A DNA stretch of 47,503 bases from Desulfobacteraceae bacterium UBA5616 (GCA_002423615.1 DIKO01000045.1:12809-60311), one strand, 5' to 3'; shown: positions 32,477-41,880, counted from the first letter of the stretch. The notes: generated from the letters alone by a model not told the origin. Made by a program: numbers and translations.

Positions 32477-32844
32477 CCTCATCCAACCGCGCGCAGCGGG
32501 TCAGCGTCCACATCCAGAAAGCCCTGACCGATATTTTGAGAAAAAACATCAAAGATCCGAGGTTGGAGATGGTGACGGTTTCAAAGGTCAACCTGACCAA
32601 CGATTTGAGGATCGCACGCATCTATTTTACGCTGATCGGCAGCCGGAAATCCATTGAAGACGCCCTGACCGGGTTTAACAGCGCCCGGGGGTATTTAAAA
32701 CGGACCCTTGCCCGGGAACTGAAATTGCGCTACATGCCCGATATTGAGTTTTATTATGATGATTCGTTCGATCATGCTTTGCATATTAACGAGCTTTTAA
32801 AGTCGATTCAAAAAGATGATGAAACAGATACTCCATCAAATTGA
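32473..32844 (+). CDS. rbfA: Ribosome-binding factor A
   Basis: The protein has 123 residues with the single KH-type fold of RbfA: RVSVHIQKALTDILRKNIKD, then VTVSKVNLTNDLRIARIYF and LRYMPDIEFYYDDSFDHAL. RbfA acts on the 5' end of 16S rRNA in late 30S assembly, complementing RimP encoded earlier in the same operon. It overlaps both neighbours, by ATGA with DUF503 and by 29 bases with the phosphoesterase gene. Confidence 0.95.
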   Translation: MTSSNRAQRVSVHIQKALTDILRKNIKDPRLEMVTVSKVNLTNDLRIARIYFTLIGSRKSIEDALTGFNSARGYLKRTLARELKLRYMPDIEFYYDDSFDHALHINELLKSIQKDDETDTPSN

Positions 32845-33790
32845 AAACAGCGAAAACCTGCTGCTCGCCTCCCACATATCGCCTGATGGAGACGCAGTGG
32901 GATCCTTGACGGCACTGGGTCTGGCGATTGAAATTTTAGGTAAAAAAGTAACCCTTTACAGTGAGAGCCCGATTCCAGCGGTTTATCGCTTTCTGCCGGC
33001 TACAGGTCGCATTACACGATCCATCAAATCCCCGAACGAGTTTGACGTCGCGGTTATTCTGGATTGCAGCACGCTGGACCGGGTGGGGAATGCAGTTGAT
33101 CTTATTGAAAAAATTCCCATGATCATCAACGTTGATCACCATGCCACCAATTCATTTTTCGGTCATCTGCAACTGGTGGATACCTGGGCATGCGCGACGG
33201 CGGAGATCGTTTACGGGATGATCAAGAAAATGGACATCCGCATCAACAAGGCCATTGCCACATCCATTTACACGGGAATTTTAACGGACACCGGATCATT
33301 CCGGTTTTCCAACACAAATGAAAACGCCTTTTCCATCTGCAGGGAAATGATGGAATACGGGGTGGATCCATCCTATGTGGCCCAGCATGTTTACGGATTT
33401 CATTCAGTGGGCCGTTTGAAACTGTTGAACCGTGCGTTAAATTCCCTTGAAATATCGGAAAACGGCAAGGTGTCGGTCATGACCCTGACCCAGGAGATGT
33501 TTCGGAAAACACATTCCCAGGCCGAAGACACTGAAGGCTTTTTAAATTACGCGAGAAACATCAAAGATATCAAGGTGGCCGCCCTGATCCACGAAAAACC
33601 GGATTCCGGGGATAAGGATATTGGAAAGTGCCGGTATCATATCAGCCTGCGCTCGGACGGAGCCGTGGACGTATCCGCGATTGCCGCCGGATTCGGCGGG
33701 GGAGGCCATCGCACCGCCGCCGGATTTTGTATTGACGCTTCTTCGGAAGAAATCAAATCACAGCTCTTTGAACTGGCGGAAAAGATTTAA
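32816..33790 (+). CDS. nrnA: DHH-family phosphoesterase, NrnA-like oligoribonuclease / pAp phosphatase
   Basis: The protein has 324 residues. DHH-domain motifs in order are LASHISPDGDAVGSL near residue 19, AVILDCSTLDRVG near 77, INVDHHATNSFFG near 100 and a TGILTDTGSFRFSNT block near 150. The DHHA1 domain ends with GGGGHRTAAGF near 290. Enzymes of this group degrade short RNA oligonucleotides and dephosphorylate 3'-phosphoadenosine 5'-phosphate. The latter activity could matter to a sulfate reducer, though dissimilatory reduction uses APS, not PAPS. It lies between rbfA and truB; either of two adjacent ATG codons may start it. Confidence 0.9.
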   Translation: MMKQILHQIENSENLLLASHISPDGDAVGSLTALGLAIEILGKKVTLYSESPIPAVYRFLPATGRITRSIKSPNEFDVAVILDCSTLDRVGNAVDLIEKIPMIINVDHHATNSFFGHLQLVDTWACATAEIVYGMIKKMDIRINKAIATSIYTGILTDTGSFRFSNTNENAFSICREMMEYGVDPSYVAQHVYGFHSVGRLKLLNRALNSLEISENGKVSVMTLTQEMFRKTHSQAEDTEGFLNYARNIKDIKVAALIHEKPDSGDKDIGKCRYHISLRSDGAVDVSAIAAGFGGGGHRTAAGFCIDASSEEIKSQLFELAEKI

Positions 33791-33799
33791 TTCTTGAAG

Positions 33800-34702
33800 A
33801 TGAACGACCATCCCGGAGGGGTTCTGGTGATCGACAAACCCCCGGACATGACTTCAGCCGCCCTGGTGGCTTTTGTGAAGCGGCTTTTGAACGCCGGGAA
33901 GGTCGGACATGCCGGAACACTGGACCCCTTTGCAACCGGGGTGATGATCTGCTGCATCAACAAAGGGACAAGGCTTGCGGACTTTTTTTTAAAAGACCGG
34001 AAAACGTATGAAGCCGTCCTCTGTTTAGGAGAGGCGACAGACACCCAGGACAAAACGGGAAAGGCGGTGTTACGCCGTGTGGTGCCGGATTTTTCAATGG
34101 AAACCCTTGAAAACGCATTCAAGGCGTTCAGGGGGAGCATAGATCAGCTGCCTCCCGTCTATTCGGCATTGAAACATAATGGCGTCCCGTTGTATAAACT
34201 CGCAAGGGCGGGAAAGCCGGTCCGGAAACCGGCCCGAAAGGTTTTTATTTCAAAACTCGAGATCCTTGATGTTTGCCTGCCGGAGATCCGGTTTGAAGTG
34301 ACCTGCTCCGCAGGGACTTATGTGAGAACTTTGGGCGCCGATATCGGAGAGGTCCTGGGTTGCGGAGGACATTTAAAGGCATTAAGACGAATTGAAAGCA
34401 GCGGATTTTCCATTGATGAAGCTGTTTCATTGTCGGAAATAAAAGCTCTGGCGCTTTCCGGAGACCTCGGAAAGCGAATGATCTCCATGAGGGACGCGCT
34501 GAAAAACCTCCCTGAACATCTCGTCTCCGATGAACAGGTGGAAAGCATCAAAAACGGCGTTCTCATCACCCAAGCGGAGCTGACCGGGGAAAACGGTCAG
34601 GAAGGGTTGGTCAAAGCGGTTGACGGTAAAGGGCGACTCGTGGCCATTTTCAGAAAAGTCAGGGGCCTGCCCCATTATCAATATTGTTGCGTTCTGGTAT
34701 GA
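33800..34702 (+). CDS. truB: tRNA pseudouridine(55) synthase
   Basis: The protein has 300 residues from ATG 33800; a TTG two codons earlier is possible. The catalytic aspartate is in GHAGTLDPFATG near residue 43. The opening GVLVIDKPPDMTSAALV and the later SAGTYVRTLGADIG are TruB signatures. A PUA-like tail follows. It makes pseudouridine 55 in the T loop of tRNAs. The infB-rbfA-nrnA-truB-rpsO-pnp order is conserved among many bacteria. Confidence 0.96.
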   Translation: MNDHPGGVLVIDKPPDMTSAALVAFVKRLLNAGKVGHAGTLDPFATGVMICCINKGTRLADFFLKDRKTYEAVLCLGEATDTQDKTGKAVLRRVVPDFSMETLENAFKAFRGSIDQLPPVYSALKHNGVPLYKLARAGKPVRKPARKVFISKLEILDVCLPEIRFEVTCSAGTYVRTLGADIGEVLGCGGHLKALRRIESSGFSIDEAVSLSEIKALALSGDLGKRMISMRDALKNLPEHLVSDEQVESIKNGVLITQAELTGENGQEGLVKAVDGKGRLVAIFRKVRGLPHYQYCCVLV

Positions 34703-34759
34703 ACACCCGGAATCATCGGGTATACCTAAAATTCAATTTTTCAGGAGGATTAAAACAAA

Positions 34760-35029
34760 GTGGCTTATACATCGGAAAACAAGAAAGAAATCATCGGTCG
34801 TTTAAAAATCCATGATACGGATACGGGATCTCCGGAAGTGCAGGTGGGTCTTCTTTCTCACCGGATTTCCTATCTGACCGAACATTTAAAGACCCATAAA
34901 AAGGACCACCATTCCAGGCGGGGCTTGCTGGTGCTGGTGGGCCGGCGGCGAAGATTGTTAAACTATGTTAAAAAGAAAGACGTCCAGCGATATCGATCGT
35001 TAATCGAGTCCCTCGGCCTTAGAAGATAA
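34760..35029 (+). CDS. rpsO: 30S ribosomal protein S15
   Basis: The protein has 89 residues and starts at GTG (MAYTSENKKEIIGRLKIHD) with AGGAGG upstream. Family segments are TGSPEVQVGLLSHRISYLTE and HHSRRGLLVLVGRRRRLLNY. It binds the central domain of 16S rRNA and often represses its own mRNA. A short inverted repeat, ACCCG...CGGGT at 34705-34721, lies between truB and this gene without a T run. Confidence 0.97.
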   Translation: MAYTSENKKEIIGRLKIHDTDTGSPEVQVGLLSHRISYLTEHLKTHKKDHHSRRGLLVLVGRRRRLLNYVKKKDVQRYRSLIESLGLRR

Positions 35030-35059
35030 GCGAACGTTTCATAAACGGTTTTATACGGT

Positions 35060-35100
35060 TGCCTGGGGCCTTCCCCCGTGGGGTTGGTGTTGAGCAGGCA
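35060..35100 (+). promoter_or_regulatory. Stem-loop in the pnp leader
   Basis: TGCCTG (35060-35065) pairs with CAGGCA (35095-35100), enclosing a GC-rich interior with a second small hairpin (GGGG...CCCC). It lies 38 bases before pnp. In Escherichia coli a leader stem-loop cut by RNase III lets PNPase repress itself. A similar role here is inference from position. Confidence 0.4.
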
Positions 35101-35137
35101 TTGTTTTAAGGCCCTTACCCAAATTAGGATTTGATAT

Positions 35138-37234
35138 ATGGAAACAACATTAAGCGCGGAACTGGGAGGAAGACTTCTCAGCATCCAAACCGGAAAAATG
35201 GCAAAACAGGCGTCGGGCGCAGTGGTCGTTCAGTACGGCGATACCGTGGTTCTGGTCAGTGTCGTATCGACGAGAGATGAACGTGAAACGGATTTTTTGC
35301 CTCTGACCGTGGAATATCAGGAAAAGATATATGCCGCCGGCCGGATCCCGGGGAATTATTTCAGGCGGGAAATCGGCCGGCCCAGTGAAAAGGAGACCTT
35401 GACCGCACGCCTGATAGATCGGCCCATCCGACCCTTGTTTCCCAAGGGATACAGCAATGAAACCCAGGTGATTGCAACGGTTTTATCCATGGATCAGGAG
35501 AATGACCCGGATACCCTTGCCATGATCGGCGCTTCGGCAGCCCTGGAGATTTCCGACATCCCCTTTTCAGGACCCATCGCCTCCGTGCGGGTTGGACGCA
35601 TCGACGGCGAATTCAGAATCAACCCGACTTTGAAGGAACTGGAAAGCTCGGATATCAATATCATCGTCGCCGGATCCAAAACCGGCGTGGTGATGGTTGA
35701 AGGCGGCGGCCAGATGGCATCGGAGTCGGATATGCTCAAGGCGATTTTTTTCGGTCATGAGGCCATGCAATGCATTATCGACATTCAGGCCGAACTGAGG
35801 TCCGCCTGCGGAAAGCCCAAACGGGAAGTCAAACTTTCACAGCAGGATGAAGGTCTGGCCGCGCTTGTCACGGAAAAGGCCGGGAGCCCGTTAAAAGAGG
35901 CCCTGCTGATTCCCGAAAAGACCCGGCGACATGAAAGGTTGAGGGAAGTAAAATCGGAAATCTTCGAATCTCTCGGGGAAGATTACGCCGAACGGAAAAA
36001 CGAATTCTCGGAAATCCTGGACAGTATCAAAAGGGAAATCTGCCGGGACATGATTCTTAAGGAGAAAAAAAGAATCGACGGCAGAAAATTCGACGAAATC
36101 CGGCCTATCACCTGCGAAGTGGGAATACTGCCGCGCCCCCATGGAAGCGCCCTGTTTACCCGGGGCGAAACTCAGGTCCTGGGCGTAGTGACACTGGGAT
36201 CGGGGCAGGATGAACAACGGGTGGAAACCCTTTCCGGAGAGGAAACCCGGCAATTCATGGTGCACTATAATTTCCCCCCGTACTCCGTCGGGGAAGTCAA
36301 GCGCCTGGGAGGCCCCAGCAGGCGGGACATCGGCCATGGCGGACTGTCTACCCGGGCCATCGAACGGGTCATCCCCAACAAGGAGGATTTTGATTACACC
36401 ATCCGCATTGTGTCCGAAGTCCTTGAATCCAATGGGTCTTCCTCTATGGGAACGGTCTGCTCCGGCATCCTGGCTTTAATGGACGGCGGCGTGCCCATCA
36501 AGGCCCCTGTTGCCGGAATCGCCATGGGACTTGTCAAAGATGGAGAGGATGTGGCTGTTCTGTCGGATATTCTGGGTGATGAAGATCATTTCGGAGACAT
36601 GGATTTCAAAGTCGCCGGTACCAGGGAAGGCATTACCGCCCTCCAGATGGACATCAAAATTCTTGAACTCTCCAGGGATATCATGGAAAAAGCCCTTGAA
36701 CAGGCACGACAGGGAAGATTGTTCATTCTGGAACGGATGCTGGAGTCCCTGCAGGAATCCCGTTCGGAGATTTCCCCCTTTGCACCGAAAATCGTCACCA
36801 TCAGAATCAATCCGGACAAAATCCGGGATATCATCGGACCGGGGGGCAAGGTCATCCGATCCATCCAAAGCGAAACCAATACCCGCATTGAAATCGACGA
36901 TTCGGGGATTGTGAAGATCGCCGCGGTTTCATCGGAAGATGCCGACAAGGCCACGGCCATGGTCACCGAAATCACCATGGAGCCGGAAGTCGGGAAAATA
37001 TACGAGGGCACGGTGGTTAAAATCATGGACTTCGGCGCCTTTGTTCAGATCATGCCCGGTACCGACGGGCTGGTTCATATCTCCCAACTGGCCGAACAGC
37101 GGGTCACCAAAGTTTCCGATATCGTCAAGGAAGGGGACCGCATCAAGGTCAAAATCCTGGAGATTCAGAAGGACGGCAAAATACGCCTCAGTCACAAGGC
37201 GGCCCTCGAGGATGAAAAAAGCCGGCGAACATGA
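35138..37234 (+). CDS. pnp: Polyribonucleotide nucleotidyltransferase (PNPase)
   Basis: The protein has 698 residues: two RNase PH-like domains (about 1-220 and 310-540, with FTRGETQVLGVVTLGSG), an alpha linker, a KH domain (IRDIIGPGGKVIRSI near 567) and an S1 domain (GAFVQIMPGTDGLVHISQL near 631). It degrades RNA from the 3' end with phosphate and can add tails. Catalytic residues lie in the second PH domain (LGDEDHFGDMDFKVAG). The next gene starts within its stop codon. Confidence 0.97.
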   Translation: METTLSAELGGRLLSIQTGKMAKQASGAVVVQYGDTVVLVSVVSTRDERETDFLPLTVEYQEKIYAAGRIPGNYFRREIGRPSEKETLTARLIDRPIRPLFPKGYSNETQVIATVLSMDQENDPDTLAMIGASAALEISDIPFSGPIASVRVGRIDGEFRINPTLKELESSDINIIVAGSKTGVVMVEGGGQMASESDMLKAIFFGHEAMQCIIDIQAELRSACGKPKREVKLSQQDEGLAALVTEKAGSPLKEALLIPEKTRRHERLREVKSEIFESLGEDYAERKNEFSEILDSIKREICRDMILKEKKRIDGRKFDEIRPITCEVGILPRPHGSALFTRGETQVLGVVTLGSGQDEQRVETLSGEETRQFMVHYNFPPYSVGEVKRLGGPSRRDIGHGGLSTRAIERVIPNKEDFDYTIRIVSEVLESNGSSSMGTVCSGILALMDGGVPIKAPVAGIAMGLVKDGEDVAVLSDILGDEDHFGDMDFKVAGTREGITALQMDIKILELSRDIMEKALEQARQGRLFILERMLESLQESRSEISPFAPKIVTIRINPDKIRDIIGPGGKVIRSIQSETNTRIEIDDSGIVKIAAVSSEDADKATAMVTEITMEPEVGKIYEGTVVKIMDFGAFVQIMPGTDGLVHISQLAEQRVTKVSDIVKEGDRIKVKILEIQKDGKIRLSHKAALEDEKSRRT

Positions 37235-38499
37235 CCGATCTGTCCAGTAAAACCGTTTTGCCCAACGGCATCCGGATTTTAACCAAGAAAATCCCCTATG
37301 TTCGCTCTGCATCGATGGGGCTGTGGGTGAACGTGGGGGCCAGGGATGAATCGGATGACCGGAACGGCATCTCCCATTTTATCGAACACATGCTGTTCAA
37401 GGGAACCGAGAAGCGCACCGGCTACCAGATCGCAAAGGAATTTGACGCCATCGGCGGCTATTCCAATGCGTTCACGTCCATGGAAAATACCTGCTATCAT
37501 GCAAAGGTCATGGACAGCCGTCTGGATGTGATGGTGGACATTCTCTCGGATATCTTTCTGAATTCGGTTTTCGAAGAATCGGAAATCGAGAAAGAGCGTC
37601 CGGTTGTTCTTCAGGAAATTTCCATGGTGGAAGACAGCCCGGAAGATTATATTCACACCCTTTCTTCCGGGGCCTACTGGGGGGACAATCCCCTGGCACG
37701 GTCCGTATTGGGTACCCGGGAAAACATCATGAAATTCGACGCCCGGATGATCAAGGGGTATTTTTCCGATTATTACCAGCCCGACCGCATCGTCATAGCA
37801 GCCGCCGGAAACCTGGAGCACGGGCAGATCGTCGACCTGGTCGGCCCTCATTTTGAACGGCTCAGCCCGGTTCACAAGGAATTTCCCCCCCGCGTCACCC
37901 CCGAAGAGTGTGCGGGAATCGAGTTGAAGCAGAAGCAACTGGAACAGGTCCATGTCTGCCTCGGCACAAAGGGGATTCCCATCGCCGATCCCCGGCGTTA
38001 TGCCTTTTCCCTGATGAACACCATTCTCGGGGGCAACATGAGCTCCCGGTTGTTCCAGCAGATCCGTGAAAAACACGGCCTGGCCTATTCCGTCTACTCC
38101 TTTGCCGCCTCCTACACCGATACCGGCATGTTCGGTGCTTATGTGGGCGTGGATCCAAATCGTTCATTAACGGCGGTTGAATTAATCTTAAATGAAATGA
38201 GGCTGTTGAAAAAGAACAGGATCGATGATGCGGAGCTTCGGGATGCCAAGGAGTACACCAAGGGATCTCTTATCCTGGCTTCCGAAAACACGGACAACCA
38301 GATGGTGCGCATGGCCCAGAATGAAATGCATTTCGGCCGGGATTTTTCATTGGATGAAGTGTTGGCCGCCATCGATCAGGTCACTCCGGATGATATTCTC
38401 ACTCTGGTTCAAACCCTTTTTGATACCCGCCATCTTTCCCTGACCCTCCTGGGCCCCGTGGATAATCCGACCCCGTTCCGGGAAAGACTGGCAGTTTAG
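37231..38499 (+). CDS. M16-family zinc metallopeptidase
   Basis: The protein has 422 residues. The inverted zinc motif HFIEH (HxxEH) is at about residues 49-53, with the distal glutamate in ESEIEKERPVVLQEI near 120-130, so this is the active type. The C-terminal half is the usual inactive twin domain. No signal peptide is present, which suggests cytoplasmic processing of peptides; close relatives follow pnp in many bacteria (YmxG/PqqL-like group). It overlaps the pnp stop by ATGA and precedes dut. Confidence 0.93.
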   Translation: MTDLSSKTVLPNGIRILTKKIPYVRSASMGLWVNVGARDESDDRNGISHFIEHMLFKGTEKRTGYQIAKEFDAIGGYSNAFTSMENTCYHAKVMDSRLDVMVDILSDIFLNSVFEESEIEKERPVVLQEISMVEDSPEDYIHTLSSGAYWGDNPLARSVLGTRENIMKFDARMIKGYFSDYYQPDRIVIAAAGNLEHGQIVDLVGPHFERLSPVHKEFPPRVTPEECAGIELKQKQLEQVHVCLGTKGIPIADPRRYAFSLMNTILGGNMSSRLFQQIREKHGLAYSVYSFAASYTDTGMFGAYVGVDPNRSLTAVELILNEMRLLKKNRIDDAELRDAKEYTKGSLILASENTDNQMVRMAQNEMHFGRDFSLDEVLAAIDQVTPDDILTLVQTLFDTRHLSLTLLGPVDNPTPFRERLAV

Positions 38500-38506
38500 A
38501 CGAAAA

Positions 38507-38965
38507 ATGACCCAATCACCCGTAATTGAATTCCTTCGGTTGAACCCGGCAGGGGATGGGGACATCCCCCTGCCCCGGTATATGACGGAACAATCCGCCG
38601 GCATGGATGTGTGCGCCGCCCTGGATAGCCGGATAATCCTTGAACCCGGCGACATTGCGCTGATTCCAACCGGTTTTTCCATGGCGCTGCCCAGGGGCCA
38701 TGAAGCGCAAATCCGCCCCAGAAGCGGCCTGGCCGTCAATCACGGCGTCACCATCATTAATTCTCCCGGCACCATTGATGCGGACTACCGGGGAGAAGTC
38801 AAAATCGGATTGATCAATCTCGGGAAAGCTCCCTATGCCGTTTCCAGGGGGGACAGGATCGCGCAGATGATTATCAGCCGGGTGGTTCAGCCCGAAATCC
38901 GGGTGGTTGAAAAACTGGACGAAACCCGACGGAACCAGGGCGGGTTCGGCCATACGGGAATATGA
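38507..38965 (+). CDS. dut: Deoxyuridine 5'-triphosphate nucleotidohydrolase
   Basis: The protein has 152 residues with all five trimeric dUTPase motifs: AGMDVCAA, RPRSGLAVNHGV, GTIDADYRGEVKIGLINLG, GDRIAQMII and the C-terminal RNQGGFGHTG. It removes dUTP and supplies dUMP for thymidylate. It begins seven bases after the M16 gene, and the hydrolase gene starts at the base after its stop codon. Confidence 0.97.
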   Translation: MTQSPVIEFLRLNPAGDGDIPLPRYMTEQSAGMDVCAALDSRIILEPGDIALIPTGFSMALPRGHEAQIRPRSGLAVNHGVTIINSPGTIDADYRGEVKIGLINLGKAPYAVSRGDRIAQMIISRVVQPEIRVVEKLDETRRNQGGFGHTGI

Positions 38966-39760
38966 ATGACCAAAGAAGCCGGAGAATACGCCCTTGCCGT
39001 CTGCACCCTGGCCAGCGGCAGTAAAGGGAACGCGACCTACATCTCCGACGGAACCACTTCCATTCTGATCGACGCGGGCCTTTCCGGGATCGAACTCGAA
39101 CGCCGCATGTCCGGCAGGGGAATCAACCCTTCGGAACTTTCAGGGATCATCGTGTCCCATGAACACATCGATCATGTCCGAGGGGTGGGAATTCTGTCCC
39201 GCCGGTACGATCTTCCCGTCTATATCAATTCTCAGACCCACAAGGCCGCCCTTCCCATTGTCAAAACCCTTAAGATCAATAAAACCTTTGCCTGCGGCCG
39301 GTCCTTCGCCATCAACCAATTGGTTTTCCACCCCTTTGCCCTTTCCCATGATGCTACCGATCCGGCGGGGTTTACCGTTACGGCCAAAAATGTCAAAATC
39401 GGCCTGGCGACGGATCTCGGAGTTGCCACGGGGATGGTAAAACAGCATCTGAAAAACTGTGAGCTATTGATTCTGGAAGCCAACCATGATTCGGCCATGC
39501 TTGAACAAGGCCCTTATCCCTGGCCTCTCAAGCAGCGGATCAAAAGCCGGACCGGCCATCTTTCAAACGAAGATTCCCGGATTCTGGTCAATGAACTGAA
39601 GCATCCTGACCTGAAGCACGTCATACTGGGGCATTTAAGTGAAATCAACAACACCCCTGAAAAGGCCCTCTCCCATGTGGGCGCGGCCCTCGATGGATGC
39701 CGTGCAAGCCTGAATGTGGCCGTACAGGACACCTGCGGGGAGATGATATTCCTCCGGTAA
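38966..39760 (+). CDS. MBL-fold metallohydrolase (YycJ/WalJ-like)
   Basis: The protein has 264 residues. The metallo-beta-lactamase fold is clear from the start: CTLASGSKGNATYISDG, ILIDAGLSGIELERRM and the metal motif SHEHIDHVRGVG (HxHxDH) near residue 62. Further ligands are in LILEANHD and VILGHLSEINN. It resembles the YycJ/WalJ group of putative single-domain exonuclease or phosphodiesterase proteins involved in DNA processing. The substrate is not established. It is the last gene of the plus-strand block and is convergent with the stress-protein gene, with four bases between stop codons. Confidence 0.88.
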   Translation: MTKEAGEYALAVCTLASGSKGNATYISDGTTSILIDAGLSGIELERRMSGRGINPSELSGIIVSHEHIDHVRGVGILSRRYDLPVYINSQTHKAALPIVKTLKINKTFACGRSFAINQLVFHPFALSHDATDPAGFTVTAKNVKIGLATDLGVATGMVKQHLKNCELLILEANHDSAMLEQGPYPWPLKQRIKSRTGHLSNEDSRILVNELKHPDLKHVILGHLSEINNTPEKALSHVGAALDGCRASLNVAVQDTCGEMIFLR

Positions 39761-39764
39761 CGAC

Positions 39765-40706
39765 CTATTGTATGACCCACAGGGCAACACCATGCCCCTG
39801 CTGAAGGACCTTGCTGGTTACGCTTCCCATATACAGCTCTTTAAACCTGGAAATCCCCCTTCGGCCCATAACGATGGTTCCGTAATCGCCGGCTTTGGCC
39901 TCGGCGAGGATATCATTGGCCGCCGACCGCGTCCCGTCGGCCACTTTGATGGAAATCCGGTGGTCTTCGATGCCCCCCTCAAGCAGCATGGTCTTGTATT
40001 TTTCCATGCACGAGGCGATTTCTCCACCGGATTTCTCCCGCCATTCTTTTTCCAGGGTCGGTTCAGCCGTCAGCATCTCCATGGGGACATACCGGGTCAC
40101 ATGCCTTTGCGTATGAAAAACGGTGATGGGACAATCCGTTCCGGACAGCATGAAAGAAGCATGATCAACGGCCCTCCGGGAATTTTCAGATGCATCCACG
40201 GCGACCAGAACCTTTTTGGAATGAACGGTTCCTCCCACAATCCAGAGGGGAACTTCCTGGCAGTATTCCACGAATTTCCTGCAGACCTCGCCCATGAATA
40301 AATTTTTCACCTCGGTTTTTCCATGCCGGGTCAATAAAATCACATCGGATCTTCCCCTGTTCGCTAAGAAACAGACATCCCTGGTAATGCTCATGTTTTT
40401 TTCCTGGTACAGGGTTTCCACATGTTCCCCGGAAAAGCCCTTATCCATAAGGATGGATCTGGCTTCAGCCATAATCCTTTCGGCCGTTTCGACATTTTTC
40501 TTTTCGATGGACCGTTTTCGGGTCCGTTCTTCGCGGGTCATGTGCTTTTCATCGTCGAAAATCAAGGGTAAGGACGGCAGAATATAACAAAGATGAATTT
40601 TAACATCATGCTCCGGCCCCAGCATCAGGGCCAGGTAATCAATGGCTTTCAGCGCATTTTTCGATCCGTCAATGGGGATGGTGATGCTCTTTTTCGGCTT
40701 TGTCAT
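39765..40706 (-). CDS. Universal stress protein with two Usp domains
   Basis: The protein has 313 residues from ATG 40706, overlapping the ferritin-like stop by ATGA. Two tandem UspA domains are visible. The first opens KSITIPIDGSKNALKAIDYL. The second opens KKVLVAVDASENSRRAVDHA near 168 and ends with the ATP-binding pattern GTIVMGRRGISRFKELYMGS. That G-x2-G-x8-G(S/T) motif suggests ATP binding in the second domain. Such proteins rise under starvation or redox stress in the cytoplasm. The pairing with a ferritin-like gene suggests a shared oxidative or iron stress response, as inference. Confidence 0.9.
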   Translation of the reverse strand: MTKPKKSITIPIDGSKNALKAIDYLALMLGPEHDVKIHLCYILPSLPLIFDDEKHMTREERTRKRSIEKKNVETAERIMAEARSILMDKGFSGEHVETLYQEKNMSITRDVCFLANRGRSDVILLTRHGKTEVKNLFMGEVCRKFVEYCQEVPLWIVGGTVHSKKVLVAVDASENSRRAVDHASFMLSGTDCPITVFHTQRHVTRYVPMEMLTAEPTLEKEWREKSGGEIASCMEKYKTMLLEGGIEDHRISIKVADGTRSAANDILAEAKAGDYGTIVMGRRGISRFKELYMGSVTSKVLQQGHGVALWVIQ

Positions 40707-41557
40707 TTTTTTATCCAATCCCTGATTTCATCCGCCTCATAGGATTCCTGCCTGATGGAAAGGTCGAGGTTGATCTGCATGCCAAGATGTTTCCGGGTTT
40801 CCTCATCGGATAAAAGTCCGGCATGAAGGGCGCGGGTTTTTTCCAGGCCTTCAAAGGCATTTTTCAGGGCCGCTCCGATGGCGGTGGACAGCAGCATGGG
40901 TTTCGTTTTGAATTTCGGCGGAATGCCGTTTTCGGCAACGGGTTCGGCCACATGGGCCAGCTGTTTCATTTTGGTCATGGAAAAATCCATTATCTTCCAC
41001 CCCAGAAGGTTCTCGTTCTGAAAAACCCAGGCATCCCGAAGGCTCTGGAGCATCTGGTTGTATTTGGCTTCAACAACACCCTGTATCCGGTCGACAAAAG
41101 CCACGGGCAGTTCGTTTTCTCCACCGGGAAGCCCTCCAGCCTCTTCAGGCGTGAGCTTGTTCAGGGTTTTCCGGAATTTTTTGGCGTGCATGTCCGATTC
41201 CCAGGCCTCCCGCATCAGCACCCGCTTGATATGGGGGTCGTTCATGGTTTCAGCCTCGGCATTGTAGTGAGGAATGAGGTTTTCTTCATAGTCTACATAG
41301 GACTTAAAAATGGAAGCGCGGTTGGTGGGATCAAAAGGATAAGGCGCGGGTTTCATCTCCGGTTCCCCGCCCAATCGGCCGATAATCATCCCCAGCCAGT
41401 GCATGTGCCACATTTCTTCCCTGGCCCGGCTGAGCAATCCCGCTCCCAGAGGACAATCCTCACCTTCAAGGTAACCGTGTACCAGATATCGAACGATGGC
41501 GGCATGCTCGTCGGCAAGGTCCCTGTTCAACATGATGACCAATTCCTGGTTGTCCAT
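40703..41557 (-). CDS. Ferritin-like diiron protein (bacterioferritin-type four-helix bundle)
   Basis: The protein has 284 residues. The N-terminal half has the spaced carboxylate and histidine ligands of a ferritin-like bundle: LADEHAAIVRYLVHG near 14, SRAREEMWHMHWLG near 42, YVDYEENLIPHY near 90 and MREAWESDMHAKKF near 114. The C-terminal ~120 residues (from VDRIQGVVEAKYNQML) are unlike storage ferritins and may be a second helical domain. The likely role is iron or oxygen/peroxide handling; storage, oxidase and hydroxylase are all open. It has a strong SD (AGGAGAT) and is the first gene of a pair with the stress protein. Confidence 0.72.
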   Translation of the reverse strand: MDNQELVIMLNRDLADEHAAIVRYLVHGYLEGEDCPLGAGLLSRAREEMWHMHWLGMIIGRLGGEPEMKPAPYPFDPTNRASIFKSYVDYEENLIPHYNAEAETMNDPHIKRVLMREAWESDMHAKKFRKTLNKLTPEEAGGLPGGENELPVAFVDRIQGVVEAKYNQMLQSLRDAWVFQNENLLGWKIMDFSMTKMKQLAHVAEPVAENGIPPKFKTKPMLLSTAIGAALKNAFEGLEKTRALHAGLLSDEETRKHLGMQINLDLSIRQESYEADEIRDWIKK

Positions 41558-41880
41558 TTCAATCTCCTGTTCTAGTGTTATGGGTGGTCCCGTAAATACG
41601 GGGATGTATCAAATGCCTTATCTCCCGGCTGCCGACCGAAAAAATTGCATTTTAATTTTTTATTCTGTATGGTGCGGCTTCAAATTTTTCATTACATTAC
41701 CAAATTCACCCTTGACCGGTCAATATTTTAAGCCGGCGACAGGGAAAGAGGGGAACGGCTGAGCATGCGGCATGCTGTTTTTTATGAAACGCTTTTTGCC
41801 TGTTGACATTGGTGAATTTTTATGGTTTTGCCAAAAATTACTTTTAAAAACAGAAAATTATTTATGAAAGGGATTCATGA
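41558..41880. other. Divergent intergenic region with palindromes
   Basis: These 323 bases lie between the ferritin-like gene and the acidic protein gene. They hold CCCGTA-AA-TACGGG at 41588-41601, a possible operator in the ferritin-side leader. AGCATGC-G-GCATGCT lies at 41762-41776, followed by G and six T. A perfect TTGACA at 41803-41808 faces the gene at 41881 but lacks a good -10 box. I see no ORF with an SD. Confidence 0.5.

Noticed and set aside
41762..41783. AGCATGC-G-GCATGCT with six T as a strong terminator
   Set aside because: As RNA the stem would shrink to about five pairs with an AT-rich base, and no gene ends nearby on that strand. I list it only as a palindrome in the intergenic region.
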